A stretch of DNA of 64,000 nt, from the NCBI RefSeq assembly GCF_902506095.1, contig NZ_LR733293.1, positions 1,319,103-1,383,102 on the forward strand. The letters are read 5' to 3'. The notes below the pieces were generated by a model. It was not told the DNA's origin. It did not search any database and saw only the letters and a list, made by a program, of their open reading frames with translations. Position 1 is the stretch's first letter, and the number at the start of each line of letters is the position of its first letter. Below are positions 59,780 through 64,000 of this stretch, piece by piece. This DNA comes from Arthrobacter sp. 9AX. GTDB taxonomy: Bacteria > Actinomycetota > Actinomycetes > Actinomycetales > Micrococcaceae. A program made the translations under genes and the position numbers.

Positions 59780-60642
59780 CGCGCGCCTGCGGTTGCGGCG
59801 GTCCGCTCAACATAGTGGCCCAGCCGTGCCAATTCCGGCTGCGATGAAGGGTCGCCGACCGCATCCCCGCCCACGGCATTGGCCACGGCCAACGCGGAGG
59901 CGTAGTCCAGTCCCTGCCGCAGGGCCAGGACCAGCGCGGCGCAGAACGCGTCGCCGGCGCCCACCGTGTTCGCCACGGTGACCGGAACAGAAGGAGCGGA
60001 GGCCACCTTCCGCCCGTGCTCAAACATCGCCGAGCCGTCGCCGCCATACGTCACCGCCACCAGCCTGGCCGATGCGAGGGCCGGGATGAGGGCGTACTCG
60101 CTCTCGTTCACGATCACGAGGTCGCAGCGCTCCAGCAGTTCGGCCGGCAGGTCCATCGCCGGCGCCGCGTTCAGCACAAAGAAGCCCTGGGCGCGACGGG
60201 CCGCCTCCAGCACCACCGGCAGGCCGACCTCCAGCTGGCACAGCACCGTCTCGTCGGGGCCAAACTCCACCCCGTCCAGGGAGAGGCTCGAATTTGCGCC
60301 CGGGCACACCACAATCTGGTTCTCACCGTCGCCGTCCACCACAATCAGCGCCGTCCCTGTGGGCTCGGACAGGACGGCGACGTCCGAAGCGTCGACGCCG
60401 GCACTCGCCAGAGCATCCAGCATCCGCCGGCCAGTGGTATCGCTGCCCACCGAACCCACCAGGCGGGCGCCGCCAGTAAGCCGGGCTGCTGCCGCCGCCT
60501 GGTTGGCGCCCTTGCCGCCGGGCTGTTCGGAAAGTGTTGCGCCGCCGATGGTTTCGCCCGCGGTGGGCAGCCTTTCGGCGGTGGCGATCAGGTCCAGGTT
60601 GATGCTGCCCACCACGGTGAGGGCAGGAAGGTGGTTGCTCAT
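59776..60642 (-). CDS. rbsK: Ribokinase (PfkB family), module copy B
   Basis: 288 residues with PfkB motifs VVGSINLDLIATAERLP, GGKGANQAAAAARL and NTVGAGDAFCAALVLAL. Very close to copy A; differences cluster in the C-terminal end (ERTAATAGAR). Makes ribose-5-phosphate from ribose freed by the nucleoside hydrolase. Divergent from the transporter. Confidence 0.92.
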   Translation of the reverse strand: MSNHLPALTVVGSINLDLIATAERLPTAGETIGGATLSEQPGGKGANQAAAAARLTGGARLVGSVGSDTTGRRMLDALASAGVDASDVAVLSEPTGTALIVVDGDGENQIVVCPGANSSLSLDGVEFGPDETVLCQLEVGLPVVLEAARRAQGFFVLNAAPAMDLPAELLERCDLVIVNESEYALIPALASARLVAVTYGGDGSAMFEHGRKVASAPSVPVTVANTVGAGDAFCAALVLALRQGLDYASALAVANAVGGDAVGDPSSQPELARLGHYVERTAATAGAR

Positions 60643-60700
60643 GGATAGTCCTTACGGGGATGAAGCCGGAAGCGGCTGGATTAGGAAATAGTGTACGGCA

Positions 60701-60738
60701 CGGTTGTACTTGTGCGTCATACATGGTTGTATAACAAC
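60701..60738. promoter_or_regulatory. Operator/promoter region of module copy B (GTTGT-ATA-ACAAC)
   Basis: CGGTTGTAC at 60701 and ATGGTTGTATAAC at 60723, with the perfect inverted repeat GTTGT-ATA-ACAAC at 60726-60738. Spacing equals that of copy A although bases around it have changed. Confidence 0.6.
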
Positions 60739-60775
60739 TCACATGGCCCGAAGCCCACGAACAAAGGAGTTTGAT

Positions 60776-62218
60776 GTGAACACCCCAACCCCGGCGGCAG
60801 CCGTGCCTGCCGCGGAAACCGGTCCCGCCGTCGTCCCGGCTACGGATGCAACCACCTTCACAGGCCGCCGCGCCGCGCTGCTGATCTCCACCCTGCTGCT
60901 GGGCGTGCTGTCCTTCCAGCTCAACGCGAGCATGGTGACGCCCGCGCTGCCGCAGATCGCCGCAGAATTTGGCCAGGGTGCCGACAGCGCCGCGCCCGTC
61001 CAGTCAATGTTCTTCCTGGCCGGCGCCATCGCCGGGCCCGTGATCGGCCGGTGGAGCGACTTCATCGGCCGCCGCGCCGCGCTGCTGCTGGTCCTGGGCA
61101 TCATGGGCGCCGGCACCATCCTCTGCATCGCCGCGCCCACCCTGCCGCTGCTGGTCACCGGCCGGTTCCTGCAGGGCGTCTCCAGCGCCGTGTTCGCGCT
61201 CGCCTACATCGTGCTCAGCGAGAACCTGCAGGCCAAGGTCTTCGGCACCTCCGTGGGCATCATCGCCGCCATCAACGGCGGGATCGGCGGCGTGGACGGC
61301 TACGTGGGCGGGCTGATGGCCGAGACCCTCGGCTTCCGGTCCATCTTCGTGGTGGTGCTGGTGCTGACCGCCATTGCCGCTTCCTGCATCTTCCGCCTGG
61401 TACCCGCCGGACGGCCTTCCGGTGTCCGCGGCGCCATGGACTGGTGGGGCGCCGGCTCCCTCTCGTTGTTCCTGGTGTTTTTGACGTACTTCGTGTCCGA
61501 CGGTTCGGCCGCCGGCTGGACCTCGCCCACCGCCCTGGTCCTGCTGGCCGGCACCGTGTTGTCCTTTGCGGGATTCTGGTTCATCGAGAAGCGCCGCAGC
61601 CACCCGCTCATCGCTGTCCACCACCTGCGCTCCCGCCAGGTGTGGCCGGTCATCGCCACCACCGTCCTCACCCTCGCCGGCATCTTCGCGATCATCAACT
61701 TCACCGTGGTGCTGCTCAGCCAGGATAACGACGGCGGCTTCGGGCTCTCGGCGTCAGTCTCGGCTTTGCTGTTCCTCACCCCGGCCGCGCTGATTGGCGT
61801 CTTCGCCGCACCTTTGGCCGGCTGGCTGGCGGACCGCCGCGGCTGGATCCGCACGTTGCGCTTTGGCACGGGACTCAGCCTGGCCTGCGCCATCGCTGCC
61901 GCGTCGTTCTCCACCAACCAGACCGCAGTGCTGATCGCCGTTGCGGCCCTGGGTATCTTCTACAACGGCCTGTTCCTCACCGCCATCAACGGACTCTCGG
62001 TGTTGCTCTCACCCAAGGAAGCCCCGGCTGCGCTGCCCGGCATCAACGGTGCCTCGTTCGGGATCGGGGCGAGCCTCGGCGTCGTGCTCGTGGCACCCTT
62101 CGCCGCCCAGGCCACGGCCGCCGGGTACACCACCGCCCTCTGGATCTCGGTGGCCATCACCGCCGCCGCGTTCATCGTCAGCCTCTTCGTCGCCGCCCCC
62201 AAGGGCGAGACGGTCTAA
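60776..62218 (+). CDS. MFS transporter, module copy B (intact)
   Basis: 480 residues from the GTG at 60776, behind AAAGGAG; the upstream frame (from 60704) overlaps the operator and is unlikely coding. About 14 membrane helices. GRWSDFIGRRAALLLVLGIMG is the MFS loop 2-3 signature, intact here and broken in copy A. Probably moves nucleosides or ribose-type sugars, inferred from its neighbours. Followed by the nucleoside hydrolase after 34 bp. Confidence 0.92.
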   Translation: MNTPTPAAAVPAAETGPAVVPATDATTFTGRRAALLISTLLLGVLSFQLNASMVTPALPQIAAEFGQGADSAAPVQSMFFLAGAIAGPVIGRWSDFIGRRAALLLVLGIMGAGTILCIAAPTLPLLVTGRFLQGVSSAVFALAYIVLSENLQAKVFGTSVGIIAAINGGIGGVDGYVGGLMAETLGFRSIFVVVLVLTAIAASCIFRLVPAGRPSGVRGAMDWWGAGSLSLFLVFLTYFVSDGSAAGWTSPTALVLLAGTVLSFAGFWFIEKRRSHPLIAVHHLRSRQVWPVIATTVLTLAGIFAIINFTVVLLSQDNDGGFGLSASVSALLFLTPAALIGVFAAPLAGWLADRRGWIRTLRFGTGLSLACAIAAASFSTNQTAVLIAVAALGIFYNGLFLTAINGLSVLLSPKEAPAALPGINGASFGIGASLGVVLVAPFAAQATAAGYTTALWISVAITAAAFIVSLFVAAPKGETV

Positions 62219-62252
62219 CCCCGCTTCAACCCGTTTCAACCGAAAGAAAACC

Positions 62253-63275
62253 ATGACCACTCCTTCCGCGTTCTACCTGGACTGCGACACCGGGATCGAC
62301 GACGCCCTCGCCCTGGCCTACCTGCTCGCCTCGCCCCTTGCTTCCGTGGTGGGCATCGGGACCGTCAGCGGCAACGTCAGTGCCGCCGTCGGCGCCCGCA
62401 ACACCCTGGACCTGCTCGAGCTCGCCGGCCACGCGCACATCCCCGTGGCTGTGGGGGCGCACCATCCTTTGGCGGGCTCCTTTGGCGGCGGGGCGCCGTG
62501 GGTGCATGGCGAGAACGGGATCGGCGAGGTTTCGCTCGCGCCCGCTGCTGCTTCGCTTGCCGGCGAGAGCGCCGCGGAGATGCTGGTCCGGCTGGCCCGC
62601 ACTCATGCCGGATCGCTGAAGGTGCTGGCGATCGGCCCGCTGACCAACATCGCCGAGGCGTTGCGGCTGGAGCCTGCGCTGCCGTCCCTGGTGGACTCGG
62701 TCACCGTGATGGGTGGAGCGGCGCTGGCACCGGGGAACATCACGCCGGTGGCGGAGGCAAACATCTGGCATGACCCGGAAGCTGCAGCCCTGGTGCTGGC
62801 TGCCGACTGGGACGTGACGCTGGTGCCGCTGGACGTGACCATGGCTTCGGTTCTGGAGGAGCCTCACCAGCAGCAGCTGTTGGCGTCTTCGGGTGCTGTG
62901 CCGCGGGCACTGGGGGAGATGCTCGGCTACTACTTCCGGTTCTACGAGGGCATCTACGGCCGGCCCTGCTCCGCCATGCACGATCCGTTGGCGGCGGCGC
63001 TCGCTGTTGGCGCTGTTAGGCCGGCTCTGGCACCCGTGGTGCGTGCCGCCGTCGACACCACCTCCGGGCCCGGCCGCGGGCAGACCGTGTGCGACATGCG
63101 GGGCCTGTATGCGGGCTACCCTCCGGTGGCGGGGGCGCGGTGCCGCGTGGTGCTCTCACTGGAGGAAGACTTCGCCCCGCACCTGGTGGACACGCTGCTG
63201 ACGCTCGGGGAGGACGCCGCAGTTTTGGACAGCACGACGGCGGCCCTCGCCTCTGCCGGGGCCCTCACCCGGTAA
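62253..63275 (+). CDS. Inosine-uridine preferring nucleoside hydrolase, module copy B
   Basis: 340 residues, ATG start. YLDCDTGIDDALALAYLL calcium-site motif, VMGGAALAPGNITPVAEANIW and the YYFRFYEGIYGRPCSAMHDP active-site region. Cleaves nucleosides into base plus ribose. Differs from copy A mainly at the termini: ends with an extra Ala/Thr-rich stretch. Confidence 0.92.
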   Translation: MTTPSAFYLDCDTGIDDALALAYLLASPLASVVGIGTVSGNVSAAVGARNTLDLLELAGHAHIPVAVGAHHPLAGSFGGGAPWVHGENGIGEVSLAPAAASLAGESAAEMLVRLARTHAGSLKVLAIGPLTNIAEALRLEPALPSLVDSVTVMGGAALAPGNITPVAEANIWHDPEAAALVLAADWDVTLVPLDVTMASVLEEPHQQQLLASSGAVPRALGEMLGYYFRFYEGIYGRPCSAMHDPLAAALAVGAVRPALAPVVRAAVDTTSGPGRGQTVCDMRGLYAGYPPVAGARCRVVLSLEEDFAPHLVDTLLTLGEDAAVLDSTTAALASAGALTR

Positions 63276-63369
63276 GCCGCTCCCACCGCACGGCGTTTTT
63301 GTCCAGGTATGCACGCTTCCGCGGCCCGCAAACCGGCATAACTGGACCAAAACTCCGACGTTCGCTGCC

Positions 63370-64000
63370 TCAGGACTGGAACTGCTGCATGACCGAGAGG
63401 TGGCCGGCGCGGGCGGAGACAAGGCACTTGGCCAGGTAGAAGGGCCGGTTCCCGTTCCGGATGTACTGGGTCAGGACCAGCACCGGGTCCGCGGGGCGAA
63501 GGTCCAGCAGTTTCGCGCGGCTGGGACCCACCTGGCTGAGGCTGATCTGGCACTCACCCGGCCCGGGCAGCCGGCCGAGCTGTTTGTTGAGCGTGGCAAG
63601 CAAGGTGGCGCCGCCGTCGTCCTCTATCTCAAGGGGCGCGGCGGCGTGGCTGCCGAAGCTGACCGGCTGGGCGGTGACGTTCTCCTGCAGGTGGGCGATG
63701 GCCTCGCCGTCGCGGATCAGGACGGATTCCCAGAGCCAGCAGTCGGTGCCGGGCTCCACGCCGATGCCGGGGGCCACGAATTCGGACGCCGCCTGCCGGA
63801 CCACCTGGGTACGTTTGACCTCCACCTGCTGGCCGGGCCCGGCGAGGACTTCCTCGAACGGTTGGATGCGTTCGATGCCGATGCGGGGGAGCGTGTCCGA
63901 GACGAAGCGTCCGACGCCGCGCCGCGCCCTGATCAGGCCGTCCTCTTCCAGCAGCATGAGGGCTTCGCGGACCACGGTGCGGCTGACTTTCATGTCCGTG
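63370..64000 (-). CDS. GntR/HutC family regulator with UTRA domain, module copy B (5' end outside window)
   Basis: About 210 C-terminal codons are visible; the N-terminal part of the winged helix lies beyond the window. The recognition helix MKVSRTVVREALMLLEEDGL and the complete UTRA domain match copy A nearly throughout; differences are scattered (for example RDGEAIAHLQENV). Expected to bind the same operator sequence as copy A's regulator. Confidence 0.9.
   Translation of the reverse strand, partial: TDMKVSRTVVREALMLLEEDGLIRARRGVGRFVSDTLPRIGIERIQPFEEVLAGPGQQVEVKRTQVVRQAASEFVAPGIGVEPGTDCWLWESVLIRDGEAIAHLQENVTAQPVSFGSHAAAPLEIEDDGGATLLATLNKQLGRLPGPGECQISLSQVGPSRAKLLDLRPADPVLVLTQYIRNGNRPFYLAKCLVSARAGHLSVMQQFQS

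Larger units (their letters stand above)
59282..64000. repeat. Nucleoside-salvage module, copy B (runs to window end)
   Basis: Same gene order, strand pattern and operator as 14848-19946. The regulator gene runs out of the window, so the right end of the duplication is not seen. All visible genes are intact. Confidence 0.9.

Overview
This is GC-rich chromosomal DNA from an actinobacterium of the Arthrobacter/Pseudarthrobacter type (Micrococcaceae). That placement is inferred from codon use, frequent GTG starts, many ATGA/GTGA gene overlaps, a mycothiol-nitroreductase-like DsbA protein, an NtrC-like activator without the sigma-54 contact motif, and short intergenic repeats resembling those seen in Arthrobacter. 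No rRNA, tRNA, CRISPR array or complete insertion sequence was seen.

Layout. (1) 1-14.7 kb: a helicase-rich accessory island. It holds the 3' end of a superfamily 1 helicase, a convergent UvrD-type helicase with a RecB/Cas4-like Fe-S nuclease domain, a HelD/HelR-like ATPase, an 1825-residue DUF4011/SF1 helicase/Vsr-like nuclease/DUF3320 protein, a membrane-anchored alpha/beta hydrolase and a DUF4230 protein. It reads as a candidate genome-defence or nucleic-acid-surveillance locus. (2) 14.8-20 kb: nucleoside/ribose salvage module copy A (GNAT, ribokinase, MFS, nucleoside hydrolase, GntR/UTRA regulator), with a one-base frameshift in the transporter. (3) 20-25.4 kb: housekeeping-type genes (LAS-type peptidase-like, DUF4386, hemerythrin, hydrolase). 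(4) 24.1-29.9 kb: a GAF-domain regulator divergent from a flavin monooxygenase and a 2,3-butanediol dehydrogenase.

(5) 30-40.6 kb: an aromatic catabolism cluster. Amidohydrolase, DoxX, LigA and LigB ring-cleavage subunits, citryl-CoA-lyase-like protein and CaiB-type CoA transferase run on the minus strand. IclR, FAD aromatic hydroxylase, SDR and AraC genes run on the plus strand. The pairing of extradiol cleavage with a CoA transferase and a CoA-ester lyase suggests a CoA-dependent lower pathway. (6) 40.7-45.2 kb: alcohol dehydrogenase, DUF59 protein, amidohydrolase and a MimR-like regulator. This is the accessory set of a propane/phenol (mim/prm) binuclear-iron monooxygenase operon, but no monooxygenase subunits are present. 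(7) 45.2-53.1 kb: dehalogenase-like, flavin reductase, dicarboxylate transporter with maleate isomerase and IclR, aromatic-acid MFS, amidase, YciI.

(8) 53.2-57.3 kb: kdgT, DUF1537 kinase, pdxA2 and a DeoR regulator, a four-carbon sugar-acid (threonate/erythronate-type) catabolic operon. The kinase has a one-base insertion near its 3' end. (9) 57.9-59.2 kb: a secreted lipase and a small membrane protein. (10) 59.3 kb to the end: module copy B, same gene order and orientation as copy A about 44 kb upstream, with an intact transporter.

Several divergent promoters carry clear inverted repeats next to their probable regulators. Family names come from motif recognition, not from database searches.
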